Shown: piece after piece, positions 34,841-45,839 of the stretch
Layout: every line of letters starts with the position of its first letter
How positions within the stretch are numbered: the stretch's first letter is position 1
Source of the DNA: Gongronella butleri
Lineage: Eukaryota > Mucoromycota > Mucoromycetes > Mucorales > Cunninghamellaceae
Direction of reading: 5' to 3'
Assembly: GCA_025201375.1 (NCBI GenBank)
Contig: JAIWZP010000033.1
Span: 248,001-312,000, forward strand
DNA: 64,000 nucleotides
The notes under the pieces: generated by a model
The model's input: the letters and a program-made list of their open reading frames with translations, nothing else
Databases searched by the model: none
Told to the model about the DNA's origin: nothing
Translations under genes and position numbers: made by a program

Positions 34841-36451
34841 TTAAAAGTTGTACATCTTTTCCATGGCTTGACGCTGCAAGACGCCATGTTGGAATCTAGG
34901 AAAAAAAAAAAAAAAAAAAGAGAGCAAGTCAGCTCATTGCAATTTGAGGGATGCAACGCGGCCAATTGAGACCCAATTGAGACCCAATTGAGACGCAGAG
35001 GCGCGTTTCTTACTTTTTCAAGGACTCGTTTTCTTGGACGAGTCGCTCGACTTCCGCCAACAATTCGGTCTGTGTGGTCTTGAGGTGCTGGATTTGCTGT
35101 ACAGCTGCAATTGATGAAAAAAAGAAGGTGAGTTGATTTTGAAAAAAAAAGGAGAAAAAAAAGGGGGATTCAAAGCCTGCTTACTTCTTGTCAATAAGGC
35201 AGCCTTGCTCATCTTCTTGTTGTTGCAGCCGGGCAGGTGCTTGCGGAGCTCATCAAAGCCGTCCTTGATCTGTGCACGGCGGCGTTGTTCAGATTGGATG
35301 TGAATTTGACGACGAAGCTCCGCACTCGTCATCCCGCGCCTAATAAAAAAAACCGCGTTCATGAGCCCCATCAGCACGTCGATCAAAAAAAAGGAGTAAA
35401 AAAAAAAAGGGAGGCACGATCACCAAAAAAAAAAGTTTTACGTACGATTTGGCGAGTTTTTCCATGTCGTCGTCATCAGCGTCGACGAGATCATCGTCGT
35501 CCGAGTCTGCGGACATGGTGGCAAAGGTGGTGACGGCGGGGGAAGCTGTCTTTTTACGCTTGACGTCGTCATCCTGCTGAATGGAGCGCTTTCGCTTGTT
35601 ACGCTTGGCATCCATCTTGCGCTCGTAGGTTTCCTTGGAATACTCGAGGAACTCGGTCTGGTAGAATTCCATGGGCACGGAATTGGCGCGCGCAATGGTC
35701 TCTTTGACGCGAGCTGTCGTGGAATTCGAAAAAGTCGAGGGCACAAGCATGGGTGGGGCCGGCGTCGTGGACGCAACGGCCGCGACGGCGGCTGCGTGAT
35801 CGAGAGGATAAAAAGGGGAGTTGCTGGAGGACGACAGGGTGCTGCTCGTCGAGTGCGAGGGCGTGGGTGTGGCGGTGACTTTGGCGGAGGGCGAATTGGA
35901 CGATGGCGGCGTCGACGGCGACGACGACGAAAGCGACTCGGGGCTGTTTGGGTGCCCGACGATCCGCGGCGCGTCGTAGCTCGCAAGGCCCGCGTACACC
36001 GCACCCGTCGTCGCGTACGTCGACATGGGCATCTGCTGGAACGAGTAATCTTATTTTTTCGCAAAAAAAAAAAGGCCCGTCAATACTCTTTTTTCTCTCC
36101 TTAGCCGTGTCGTGCACACAGTAATGAAAAAAAAAAGAAAACCCTAATGTAGCCCGGTACTCTTTCTCCTTGCTTGTTGCCCCCCTTCTTTTCCAATACA
36201 CAAACAGACTCATCGCGCTGTTTTCGTGTTTGCCCCCCTTTTTTCGCTTTCTCCTTGGTGCCTCCTTAGATTTTCCATCTTTTTTTTTTTTTTTTGTGTC
36301 GCTTACCTTGATAAGGATAGGTGTGATTGTCGGTGTAGTTGTGGACGGGTGGGGCTGGCGCGGCATCGTTGGGATTCATCTTTTGCACAATGGCAGGATT
36401 GATGATGTAATCGTATTGGTTGGTGGAGGGGGCGAGGCTGAGGTCAGTCAT
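34841..36451 (-). CDS. bHLH-leucine-zipper transcription factor (Mlx/Max-like class)
   Basis: Exon 1 starts MTDLSLAPSTNQYDYIINPA. Exon 2, joined in phase to give YPYQDYSFQQMPMSTY, carries a Ser/Pro/Ala-rich region, a short YQTEFLEYSKETYERKMDAK helix, the basic cluster KRNKRKRSIQ and an acidic patch. The bHLH is RRQIHIQSEQRRRAQIKDGF, DELRKHLPGCNNKKMSKAAL and LTRTVQQIQHLKTTQTELLA. The H-E-R pattern (HIxSEQRRR) predicts E-box CANNTG recognition. A short zipper follows (VERLVQENESLKK), then FQHGVLQRQAMEKMYNF and TAA. The loop and HLH most resemble Mlx/Mondo-type or Ino2/4-type factors. Target genes are unknown. At least four introns are supported. Confidence 0.85.
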
Positions 36452-38123
36452 GATGGCGCGTTGCTGGTTGAATGAGAAGGGAAGAAAGAAAGAGAGAGAG
36501 AGAGTGGAGCTGAAGTGAGAGTAGTCAAAGGAAGGGTTGGGGGGAATAGAGCGCAAGCGACAAAAAAAAAAAGAGAGAAAAAGACCGGTGTATCAAAGGA
36601 TAGTACTGGGGGGTAAACCAAAGTCAAACGCAATGGAGGAAAAAGGGTAAAGAAAAAAAAAACGGACGAGGGTAAAGAGAGGGAATGGAGAGGGGGAAAA
36701 AAAGCTATGAGAAAAAAAAAAAAAAAAAAAGAAGAAAGAAGAGCAAGTGCGACTGCAAAAAAGCCCAACCTTAAAAAAATTTTGCCCATTCTGTGCAACC
36801 CAGGGCACCCAAGTCGTTGGTCGCCACCCCTTGGCAGTAACGAGAGCCGCCATGTGACCTCCTTACTCACACAATGCATGGAATCGTCAAATAAAAACGA
36901 AAAAAACTGTGAAAAGACGCGTGTCGTCATGAAACTAGGCACGCTTTTATGCTCTTGCCATCGAATTGAAAACGGCGGACATCAATTCCAGCGTAAAAGT
37001 AAGGACGGCGACGCGCACCAAAGGCCGGCTATCGGATTTTTCCTTTTATGAACGGTTCCCGCTGGGAAACATCGAAAGGTGGGATCCTGACGCGCCACGC
37101 ACAGGGTGCCTTTTTTTTTTTGTGAAAGCAAGAGCAAGAGCAAGAGCAGAAAAAGCACGTTCCATTCCGGCATGGCGGATGTCAAAGCCGCCTAAACTTG
37201 GATTCTTGCCTCAATTTTGGAGGTTTCACCTGGCAAGCGCGATTTTTGTCGCGTCACCCACGGCACAAGGGAATCATGGTGGCCTGACAGGGGCAGGGCG
37301 AGCGGAGTTTCATGCGGTTTCTCGGACCAAGCCGGTGATTCAGCGCGCGCAACCGCGCAAAAAACGGAAACTTGCGAAAATTCTGGGGAATATGTCTTGA
37401 CTTGCTATGTGAAACAAGGTGCGTTCGGTGCTACCGCTCTGGCACTTCAAAATGAGCCATACACTGCCACATTGGCAGAGAGACCAACGGCGCGAGAATC
37501 AGAAAATGGTCCATTTTGTAAGAACGCGCCGACGCGATGCGATTCGTACTACGATAACAACCTGTGTGGCACGCTCCATCTTGTACGCCACTGACCTTTG
37601 GTCCATTGGAAAGCAAAAAGGGAGCGGTCATTGCGCCGCGTCGCGTCAATTTCACACGTTTTCGTCCGCTTCAATACAAAAGCTGGATATTCGTGCACAA
37701 AAATGAAAGCGGCATGGGCCAAGTGGGCGATTTTCAAGGGGGAATGAAGCCCCTTGAAATGTCTAGGTGGACCAGATCAACGCAAGGAAATATGTTGTCA
37801 TGCGCCACCAGCAAATTTGCTGCCATTTTTTTTCTTTTTTCTTTTTTAATGACTGATGCAACAGAGCGGGGTGGGGGGTGGGTCAGATCGATTACCCCCA
37901 TTGCATTTTGCAACACAAGAGAGAAGGGTGGTGACTTGAAAAAAAGAGAAAAAGGGGTGCCCAGCGCCACGAAGTTTATGCAGATCAATGAAAAAGTGAA
38001 GAATTCATCAATCTGGCTAATGTTTTAAGGAGGTGATTCTTTTTTTACTTTTGGTGCATGAGTGTGTGGGCGCAAGTGTTTCGCTCTTCATTGTCCTTTT
38101 TCCTCCCCCTCCCTTCTCAATTG
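36452..38123. other. 1.7-kb intergenic region, no confident gene
   Basis: Low-complexity purine/pyrimidine tracts flank the bHLH gene promoter. A perfect hairpin (TTTCAAGGGG...CCCCTTGAAA) lies at about 37732-37759. Scattered short open frames show no domain or splice support. Confidence 0.4.
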
Positions 38124-39293
38124 ATGGAATTCAAACGGTTGTTTAGCCGTGTTCACGACAAGATGGCGTCGCCCGAGCATCCTCCACAGGAGCAAGGCGA
38201 CAAAGAACGCCGGTTTGCGCGGTGGCGTAAATGGGACGCTGTGCATCTTTTCCACGCGCCAAACAAGGCTGGAGCGGCGCTACCCCAATCGCCACCGCCG
38301 TCACCAACGCCACACGATCTATCCCCGCTTTCACACCCTACATCTTGTATGCCGTACACGGCAACACGTTCTAGACACCGTCAAGTCGCGTCGTTGCGGC
38401 CAAGACTCCAATCCGCAGCGCCACCACCACCACCTCTGCCTTTACATCGCGTCCAACCACGTCGACCCGCTTCTTGCACTCCGTGCGTGCCCTCCAGTCC
38501 TCTGCCTGCCTTTGCACACCATCGGCTGTCCGTGCCGCACGTTGTCGACCACTTGCGTTCCATCCCTGACTCTCCTAGCTCCACGGTATCCTCTTTCGAA
38601 AACGATCACGACGATTATCCGCCCCTAGACGAGCTGCGTCCAATCAATTGGCACCAGCTCCCACACTCCTCGCTGACAAGCGTCTCGCAAGGTAAAAAAA
38701 AAAAAAAAAAAGGGAGGAGCAAATGGGCAATCGGCGCACAAACAAAAAAAAAAAAGACTGAAACACTCAACAATGAACACTTTTTTTTGTTGAAAAAAGA
38801 CACGACGCGTGCGTCGTCCTCGCCACCACCACGGTCGTCCATGACGAAATTCACGCCATCACCACCTTCCTATCCATTGTCGCCATCGTCGTCCACTAGT
38901 GCCAGATTTCGTAGTGCGCCGCCTATGCATGCGCAGCTGGTGATGCTCCATGTTGAGAATACAATGCAGCGGATGCATGAACAGCATCTCACGCGTCAAT
39001 TGGACAGGGCGCAACAAGACACGCGTCAGCTCCGGCAGCGAATAGACGAATTGACCCGCACGGCGTCGCTCCACCTCGTGGAAGAGAATCGCCAGCTGCA
39101 CCGTCAGGTCCTGCAGCTGCAGCAGCATTTGCCCACCACGCAACCATCCTCTTCTTCACCAAGTTTGCATCAGGACCAGCAGGTCTTGCGCCATACTCGC
39201 GCTCAATTAGGATTGATTGAATTCTTGGAAGGCGAGCCCGACATACGCGCCGCGCTCGAGCGATTCAAACAGCTGCTCATGGCCTCATGCTGA
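38124..39293 (+). CDS. Uncharacterised 353-aa protein with C-terminal coiled coil
   Basis: Starts MEFKRLFSRVHDKMASPEHP after a pyrimidine-rich leader and ends FKQLLMASC with TGA at 39291-39293. The first half is Pro/Ser/His-rich and probably disordered. The second half contains a strong coiled coil (LVMLHVENTMQRMHEQHLTR, DRAQQDTRQLRQRIDEL, HLVEENRQLHRQVLQLQQHL) and a short helical end QLGLIEFLEGEPDIRAALER. A sequence at 38692-38799 looks like an intron (gtaaaa donor, aaaaag acceptor, Lys-rich if translated). It is exactly 108 nt and stop-free, so both spliced and retained forms stay in frame. No family is recognised; the coiled coil suggests a self-assembling or adaptor protein. Confidence 0.65.
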   Translation: MEFKRLFSRVHDKMASPEHPPQEQGDKERRFARWRKWDAVHLFHAPNKAGAALPQSPPPSPTPHDLSPLSHPTSCMPYTATRSRHRQVASLRPRLQSAAPPPPPLPLHRVQPRRPASCTPCVPSSPLPAFAHHRLSVPHVVDHLRSIPDSPSSTVSSFENDHDDYPPLDELRPINWHQLPHSSLTSVSQGKKKKKKGRSKWAIGAQTKKKKTETLNNEHFFLLKKDTTRASSSPPPRSSMTKFTPSPPSYPLSPSSSTSARFRSAPPMHAQLVMLHVENTMQRMHEQHLTRQLDRAQQDTRQLRQRIDELTRTASLHLVEENRQLHRQVLQLQQHLPTTQPSSSSPSLHQDQQVLRHTRAQLGLIEFLEGEPDIRAALERFKQLLMASC

Positions 39294-39958
39294 GTATCAT
39301 AGAATAAAAAAATAAAAGATAGCGGATCGCCCAACAACATATGATCAATACACGTCAGGGACCAGAAAACAACAAAAAAAAAACAACAAAAAGGAACAAA
39401 ATAATGGCGCGCGCCTCGTTCAACAAGCACACCACCCCAATGTTGAGCCCCTGAGCGGAGATTCAAATAGAAAAAAGGGGGGACAAGAAAAAAAAAAAGC
39501 CTCGCCATCGATTGTGCCAATGTGAAACGTGCCATTTTTATGTTTTTTCAGCTCTCCCTCCTTCCCTCCCCCCCTTCTCACTAGGCTAGTGCGACTTCTT
39601 GCCTTTTGTGACAGTCCAGGGAGAGAAGACAGTGGGCAATTCATCGGCGTGCAGCAAAAAGCGGGTAATAAGGGATCCACACGACAGCTTTTAGCGTGTC
39701 ATGCATTGTTATCATATCATATCGTTTGTCGGCTTGCTACCTTTTGCCACTCGCCGTCCCCCCCTGAAACGCAAATGCTTTGTCTTCTGTGTTTTCCAAT
39801 CAATAATTCTGGTCACAGGGGGGGGGGAAAAGATACAACTTGAGTGACAAATGCCAGAAATGTGCATGGCAGACCGCGTGGACCCAAAAAAAAAAGGTCT
39901 TCTTTGAAAGCGACAATGGGGCCTACTCCGTCTCCGCCCAACCCAACCCAATTGCCCC
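39294..39958. other. Intergenic region, no gene seen
   Basis: Poly-A tracts and AATAAA (39303) of the upstream gene, then unremarkable sequence up to a TATA-like site. Confidence 0.35.
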
Positions 39959-39968
39959 TTTAAATAGA
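39959..39968 (+). promoter_or_regulatory. TATA-like element upstream of the CCHC microprotein gene
   Basis: TTTAAATAGA lies about 120 bp before the ATG at 40088 and is followed by a T/C-rich leader, similar to the arrangement at 6211. Confidence 0.4.
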
Positions 39969-40087
39969 TCATGTTCGTCTTTTTTTAATTTTTGGACCTC
40001 TCTTTCTTTGCTTTTTGAATTTTCTTTTGCACAAAAAGACATCTATTCCCTGCACTTCGTCGCCCTTTTTGCTGAATTCTTGCTAAT

Positions 40088-40269
40088 ATGACCACTGTGC
40101 CTAATATGACTCCCATGACAAACGGACACAGCAGCGACCACTGCGTCGTGTGTGGCTCACCAAACCACAAGACAAGTAAGAAAAAAAAACAAGAAAAAGC
40201 GGCATTGGGCGCCGATTGACACGCTTCTGGTTTTCTTTAGAGCATTGCCCTGTGTGGCCACGATCTTGA
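40088..40269 (+). CDS. 38-aa single CCHC zinc-knuckle protein
   Basis: Two exons (40088-40175 and 40241-40269), separated by a 65-nt intron with gtaag donor and tttag acceptor, encode 38 residues. The second half is CVVCGSPNHKTKHCPVWPRS, an exact CX2CX4HX4C zinc knuckle whose last Cys is supplied by exon 2, so splicing is needed to complete the metal site. The N-terminus MTTVPNMTPMTNGHSSDH is polar and probably disordered. CCHC knuckles bind single-stranded nucleic acid in retroviral Gag, CNBP and splicing or RNA-decay proteins, but usually occur within larger proteins. A TATA-like site and pyrimidine-rich leader support transcription. It could instead be a domesticated Gag remnant or the 5' part of a larger gene; the TGA at 40267 ends this frame. 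Confidence 0.55.
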
Positions 40270-42559
40270 TGCGCTTGGTTAGATACCCATGACAAGCTTC
40301 TCTCTTATGCTGTCTTGTTTAGACACAACGATGTATGCACTTTTTTTTCTGTTTTTTGCCCCTCCAGCACCAGCCACTCTTTTTCTTTGCGTCTGTTGTA
40401 CAAATTCAGACGTACACAACACGTACACACCACTCTTCTTGACGATCCACTTGTTCATTGCTTCCAATTCATCCCTCCATGCCATCATTTACTCTTTGGT
40501 CCCTTGCTTTTTATTTTTAGATCATGCAATTATAATCAAAAATCATGCGGCTGCGAAATTCAGACGCGCAAAATAAAAAAAAGTATTCCTAGTCTATTCG
40601 CGGTCGTGCCAAGAAGGGCGATCCCCTTTCCACGTGCTGCTGGCGTCCCTCCGTGCTGCAACCAACTAAACAGGACAGCTTATCAGATTTGTGACATTTG
40701 CGAAGCAAAGAATGGTGACTCATTGTCATCCCCCCTCACTCACTCACCGCCCCCCCCACTCTGTCTGGCCGCTCCTGGCGCGTGGCCTTGCCTTTTTTTC
40801 TTTTTTTGTTTGCCTCGTCATTTGCCTTTTTTTTTTTTTTTCTATAAATGACCCTGGCAAAATTGACAGCTGGTCGTTGGTCTGGGCTTGACTGAGAATA
40901 ACCAGATAAAGCGAGAACAGCCCTGGTCCCCCCCCCCCTCGGCAAACAGCTTGTGGGTGCGCATGATTGTTGTTGCAAAAGGGTCATGCAGCTGCCAAAA
41001 AAGGGACATGCTTCTCTTTTTTGACCTCCCCAATCCCAAATTGCCTTTTCACATTTCTTACTGCGAGGCCACCCTTTTTTGGAGCTTATCGATCAAAACA
41101 CAAAGCAAAAAAAAAAAAAAAAAAAGGCGGCGTGTGCGGCGGACAGCGCGCGTGCTTTATTTTTCTCCCCCAGAGTTGCACCTAATTTTTTTTTTTTGCT
41201 TGGGTGATCGCCTTTCTCCCTCCTTAATTTGCGCGTGATGCTGGCAAACACCTTGTTTGGGTTTGTCTTGCGGCGTGTACGACCAGACCCTGTTTTTGTT
41301 GTTTTTTCTTCTCTTTTACATTTTCTAGCCATTGGCCAATCACCAGACCACGGGATGATGCAAATCCCGTTGACATGATACGAATTTTTTTGCTGGGGAA
41401 AAAAAAACAGCAAGATGCAGGGGGGGGGGAAGGGGGGAGGAGGGACGACGAACTACGCCAAAAGCGCCACGCCTCGTCCAACGCGTTCCAATGTTTTTGT
41501 TTACACCGAACACGCGGCGGTTTGCACCTCCCTTTTCCTTTTTTTTTATCACAACAGATGGAATCGAGACGCGTCATGCCCAATTGGCAGGCTGGAACAC
41601 GGGTTTATCGCCTTGCTCACGCGTCTCGCCCATCCACCCCCCAAAAATGCAAAAAGTTATGTATGAAAAATATGCAATGCGGATCACGCTAGTCCAAATT
41701 CAGCATTCCATTGTAATCATGAGCGTTGTCTCGTGCATCCAACGTCATTGCACCTTTCAATATCGACGTGTTATCTCTTTTTTTCGATTTTTGCTGGGTT
41801 CTGTGAAAAGCACTACGTTCCCAGAGTCTTGCGACACACGCTTGCCGTGCTGTGCAAATCAAAGCGCGTGAAAACCCGGGCTGGATCGGCGCCAGCCGAG
41901 GGCTTGTCGCGTAAAATTCAAGCATTGACCACCAAGATAGCATCGCCCACGTGGGACAGGGCCACCAGGGGTCAAGAGATAATGAAATCATGTCAAGGTT
42001 ACACCTTCTCACGGTTCTATCGTATCAAAAGACGCGCGCCACGCAAAGGCGCGTCTTTGCTCAACAGGTGTTTTGTGTTTTTCGTCCTTTTTGCCATTTG
42101 CGACGCGCGACGACGCGTTTTTTGTCGCGCCGCTGCGGGCTTTCATCCCGGCTGCCGGTCTCCAAGCCGATCCTGCAGTGCACGGATCGCAAAATACAAT
42201 TCACATTTGGAGATGGCCTGATATTTTGGCGGTAAAAGCACGTATGACACACTTGGAGAGGCAAAAGCCCTGTCAATCAACGTCATATTTCGCACTGCGG
42301 TCTCTCTTCCACATGCGGCACTTTGTGCCAAACCTGGGATTGGATGGATCAGCTCACCACGAGAAGCCCTATAAGCAACGAGTTTTTGAGAAAAATCAAG
42401 CTTGAACCTCCAGCTTGGCTCCAACACCCTCCGAAACGCGCACGAATGTGAACGGACCAGATATATATTCGAGCGGAATGGGGATGTTTCGCAGTCAAAA
42501 GCTCCTGGAGGGACACTACGGGCAATCACAGTTGTTCTCGTGGCGAGGCTCCAAATTAA
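40270..42559. other. 2.3-kb gene-poor region
   Basis: T-rich and C-rich tracts predominate up to 41.5 kb. From 41.6 to 42.5 kb composition is more balanced and may hold decayed repeat sequence, but I could not support a gene or a defined element. Confidence 0.35.
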
Positions 42560-43240
42560 AAAATAAAAATTCAGGTCCCCAGATTTCTGCCAAACTTGCA
42601 CACAGGAGTTATCGCATGGAGAAACCGCGGAAAATGCCAAAAAAGGGTGGGATCCACCTGCTGGTTGACGAGCAATTCGAAATTTTAGATTTAATTTCAA
42701 TGCCTATTTGCGCGTGAAGAACGCGCCCATGGAGCCGTGCTGACGCGTCCTTAGCGAGTGACATCTCAGGGGCATGAATTGTATCAGGAACAGACGCGTG
42801 TCTGTCGTCGACTGACGCGATTTGAGCGCGTCGAAAATGACATATGATTTTAAAACCGTGTCAAATGTGCCAAAAAATCCCTTTTTTCAGAGATCACCGG
42901 TGCCTATGCACGCTACAAGTCATGCCGTTTCCGATGACATGTCTTCCAAAACACTGCGGCCAATCCTCGTAAAGTTTACCTTGTCATGAAAATTCGCAGA
43001 TTTTTGCTTGTCACGCGAAACCCAGTCAATGGACCCCGGTTTATCAATGAATTTCTGTCCGTCAATGAGTGTGTTTTACCATGTGGTTGAATGGCCAGGC
43101 AATTGCAAGACTAAATTTACCATTTTCAAAATGCTCGACTGGACCCCTTGGAAAATGGGCGACTTTCAAAAATGGCCATTGCGCGGCATTCGGTGGCCGC
43201 AGCACCACGGGGGTGGGCTCATTTGAACAACAAGCGCCTG
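42560..43240 (+). repeat. Dispersed repeat family, copy B
   Basis: Colinear with copies A and C: GTTGACGAGCAATTCGAAAT near 42663, GGAGCCGTGCTGACGCG near 42730, CAATGGACCCCGGTTTAT near 43028, TTACCATGTGGTTGAATGG near 43077, CCCTTGGAAAATGGGCGAC near 43144 and CTCATTTGAACAACAAG near 43218. Confidence 0.8.
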
Positions 43241-43456
43241 GAGACTCGAAAATGCATGAAAGGCAAGCGAGAGCATTTGAGAAGAGCGGGGATGAACAAG
43301 GATCAATGCACGGCGTGCCGCCCTTTTTTGACAGTGCGCAGGCGCCGAGCGGAGTCACCAGGGCGTCGAAATTCAAATTAAAGTTCCATGAGTCGGGATG
43401 CCTTTTTTCTTATTTCTCTCCTCGTCTTTCTTTCTTTTTTCTTTTCATCCGAGTTT

Positions 43457-44127
43457 ATGTCGCGGCAGTTTGGACAAAGCAACGTACGGTAAGGCAAGAC
43501 GCGCCACGAGTCAGCGCGAGAATTGGACTGACAGGGGCTATTATTGTAGATCGTACCAAAATCTACACAACCGCGCGGCGCTCTTTGGTGACCAGCGGCT
43601 GTCGACTCCGTCGCCGTCGTCTTCCATGTACAATAGCGCCCGATCGACACCCGATCCCTCGTTCCGAGTCAAGATGGACGATGGAGAGCTCGAGTATATG
43701 GAGAGTCAGAGCGACGAGCGGATCACCGGGCTGTCTGCCAAGGTGCAAGTTTTGAAAAGTGTACGATTTTCTTCATTTTCGCCCCCAACACTCTCGTGAC
43801 ACGTCTACAATTCGCTCAATTGGCCTTTCTTTCATGTAGATCACCGGCAAAATTGGCGAAGAAATCCGACACGGCAACAGCTTACTCGACACCATGGTAA
43901 GAAATGAGGGAGAAAAAAAAAACAAGCAAAAACCACAAAATGAGGGTCTAAAATGACGAGTTGCGTGCGCGTAGAACGATCAATTCTCGAATACCCACTC
44001 TGTTCTGGGCCGGACGATGCACAAATTCAAGGTGATGGCCGACAAGCAATCGGCGTCGATGATGTGCCTGCTGACACTATTCATTGTGGCGGTGGTCGTC
44101 GTCGCGTACTATGTCTTTTTCAGATAA
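43457..44127 (+). CDS. BET1: ER-Golgi v-SNARE Bet1
   Basis: Four exons (43457-43488, 43550-43760, 43840-43896, 43975-44127) give 150 residues. The protein starts MSRQFGQSNVRSYQNLHNRA. The Qc-SNARE motif runs MESQSDERITGLSAKVQVLK, ITGKIGEEIRHGNSLLDTMN and DQFSNTHSVLGRTMHKFKVM, with Gln/Asn residues at the ionic-layer region. A C-terminal tail anchor follows, MCLLTLFIVAVVVVAYYVFF, ending R and TAA. Bet1 mediates fusion of COPII vesicles with the early Golgi. All introns are in phase and splice sites are canonical. The gene is tightly convergent with COQ7 (63 bp between stops). Sft1 is the main alternative, but the length and MADKQ linker favour Bet1. Confidence 0.9.
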
Positions 44128-44190
44128 TACCCATTTTTTTATTCTCTAGACAGCAATGCAACTTTTTAATAAAACACTCAGACGCGCAAT

Positions 44191-44905
44191 TTACACGCGC
44201 TCGGCAACCCAAATGGCTGATTTGCAACCTTGCTTGATCACGGCCGACAATGCAGTGTGAAATGGCGCACGTTGCGCATCATGTGCCACGGCAATGTCAT
44301 GGTGCTCCAATTCTTCGTCGCGACACTTGGCAATCGTCTATTGGCAACAAAAAGTGTCAGCTGGGGTCCGCGTTCCACCCCTCCCTTTTTTTTTTTTTTT
44401 TTTTTTTTTTTACCTTTGACAGGTAGGCCAATTCGTCATTTGGGTTCTTGATTTGATGCAATTCACGCAATTGATCATTGTAGTGGTTGCCAATGACGGT
44501 CTCGACAGCCTCAGTACACGCCATGGCGGCCTCTTTTCCCATGAGCGCGGTGCCAGCACCGACGACAAAGCCAGCAACCTCCCAAACTGGGCGCAGCAGG
44601 CTTGGTCTGACACGATGGCGGCCGACCAGATCATTGAACAAGGCCAGATGCTCCTTTTCTTGGTCCCACATCTCCTGCAACAGCGGCCGCAGCTGTTTAT
44701 CCTTGCCAAGCACCGCCATTTGGCCCTTGTAAATATAATAGGCGCCCACCTCGCCTGCCTGGTCCACGCGAATCATAGGACCAAGTTGCTCACGCTCGTG
44801 CGCCGTCAGTGGCCGACCACTAGACGCTGTGGCTGCCGTCGAATACAGCTGTGTATATGCGCGGTGCACCGTGGGCAGTGCTCGTGTTGCTTTTGTGCTC
44901 AACAT
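44191..44905 (-). CDS. COQ7: 5-demethoxyubiquinone hydroxylase COQ7
   Basis: Two exons (44905-44414, 44337-44191) encode 212 residues. An Arg/Ser/Thr-rich mitochondrial presequence (MLSTKATRALPTVHRAYTQL) precedes the di-iron four-helix domain. Iron ligands are visible in RVDQAGEVGAYYIYKGQM, WDQEKEHLALFNDL, ACTEAVETVIGNHYNDQL and, in exon 2, CRDEELEHHDIAVAHDAQ. It ends SAIWVAERV, TAA read at 44193-44191. The enzyme hydroxylates demethoxyubiquinone in the penultimate step of ubiquinone synthesis at the inner mitochondrial membrane. It shares a 167-bp divergent promoter with CFAP20, an unusual partner. All catalytic Glu/His residues are present, so it should be active. Confidence 0.96.
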
Positions 44906-45072
44906 AGTCCTTGTTGACAAGAAGGGGCAAGGGAGAAAGAAAAAAAAAAAAACGAAAGAGAAAAATAAAAGAGCGGAAAAAGAAAATGGGAGCCAGCATT
45001 GGCACAGCCAGGATCCTTCCACTTTTTTTTTTCTTCCCTTTTTGCTACATTTTTTTTTGTGTGCCACAGGCC

Positions 45073-45802
45073 ATGTTTCGCCATACTTTCCAGGTATTCA
45101 CGCGCGCGTTCTTGCCACGTCGTCCTTGGTCCACTCACACAAACCTAGTCAGGGCCGCTATCTATTCTTTACAGCTTAGGGTGAGCTACTTTTTATACTT
45201 TTTTTGTATTTTGGCCAAAACCGAGCACTGACATATCGTTTTTCGTTGCAAGATCCGAGCCACTGCAGCTTTGGTCGGTGCATAGCGAGGACGAGAACCC
45301 GGACGATACCAGCGACGGCGCGCACGTGCAGACAGTCAAGGACACAATGATCAGTTCCAATGTCATTGAGCTTTTGTCGCGCAATGTCGCGACAACATAC
45401 ATCACGTGCCCGCCCTTGTCGCAGCGATCATTGGGCATCAAGCTACCGTTCTTGGTTTTCCTCGTGCGCAACATGGACGACCGCTACATGACTTTTGAGG
45501 TGCAAATTGTCGACGATCAGCAAGAAACACGGCGGCTGCGCGCGTCCAATTACCAATTGGAGACCCGCGTCCGTCCGGAAATCACCACCATGCCACTGCG
45601 GCTGGACCCCGGCTGGAATCAGATGACCCTGGACCTCGCGGACCTCGTCAAACGCGCCTATGGCACCCAATACGTTGAAACGACCCGTGTCACCATCCAC
45701 GCCAATTGCAGGCTAAGACGCGTGTACTTTACAGACAGACTCTACGCAGAGGACGACCTGCCAGCGGAATTCAAGCTCTTTTTGCCCGTCGACAAGACAT
45801 GA
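45073..45802 (+). CDS. CFAP20: Cilia- and flagella-associated protein 20 (CFAP20/Bug22)
   Basis: Three exons (45073-45093, 45149-45180, 45253-45802) give 200 residues: MFRHTFQ, SGPLSILYSLGSEPLQLW and then a long exon with VIELLSRNVATTYITCPPLS, LGIKLPFLVFLVRNMDDRYM, TFEVQIVDDQQETRRLRASN, MPLRLDPGWNQMTLDLADLV, KRAYGTQYVETTRVTIHANC and RRVYFTDRLYAEDDLPAEFK. This is full-length DUF667/CFAP20, an inner-junction protein of axonemal doublet microtubules that is also found in centrioles and, in some non-ciliated lineages, elsewhere. A 21-nt first exon and 32-nt second exon are noteworthy. TGAATAAAG overlaps stop and polyadenylation signal. The CDC45 stop is only 37 bp away on the other strand. Confidence 0.95.
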
Positions 45803-45839
45803 ATAAAGAAAAAAAAAACGCGTTTTTTAATTGCTAAAA

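Noticed and set aside
37732..37759. Perfect hairpin TTTCAAGGGG...CCCCTTGAAA
   Set aside because: An isolated stem with no terminator logic in eukaryotes and no flanking gene context; noted only as sequence.
40270..40851. Hydrophobic Phe/Leu-rich open frames downstream of the CCHC gene
   Set aside because: They are translations of T/C-rich tracts, the same artefact as seen in most leaders and introns here.
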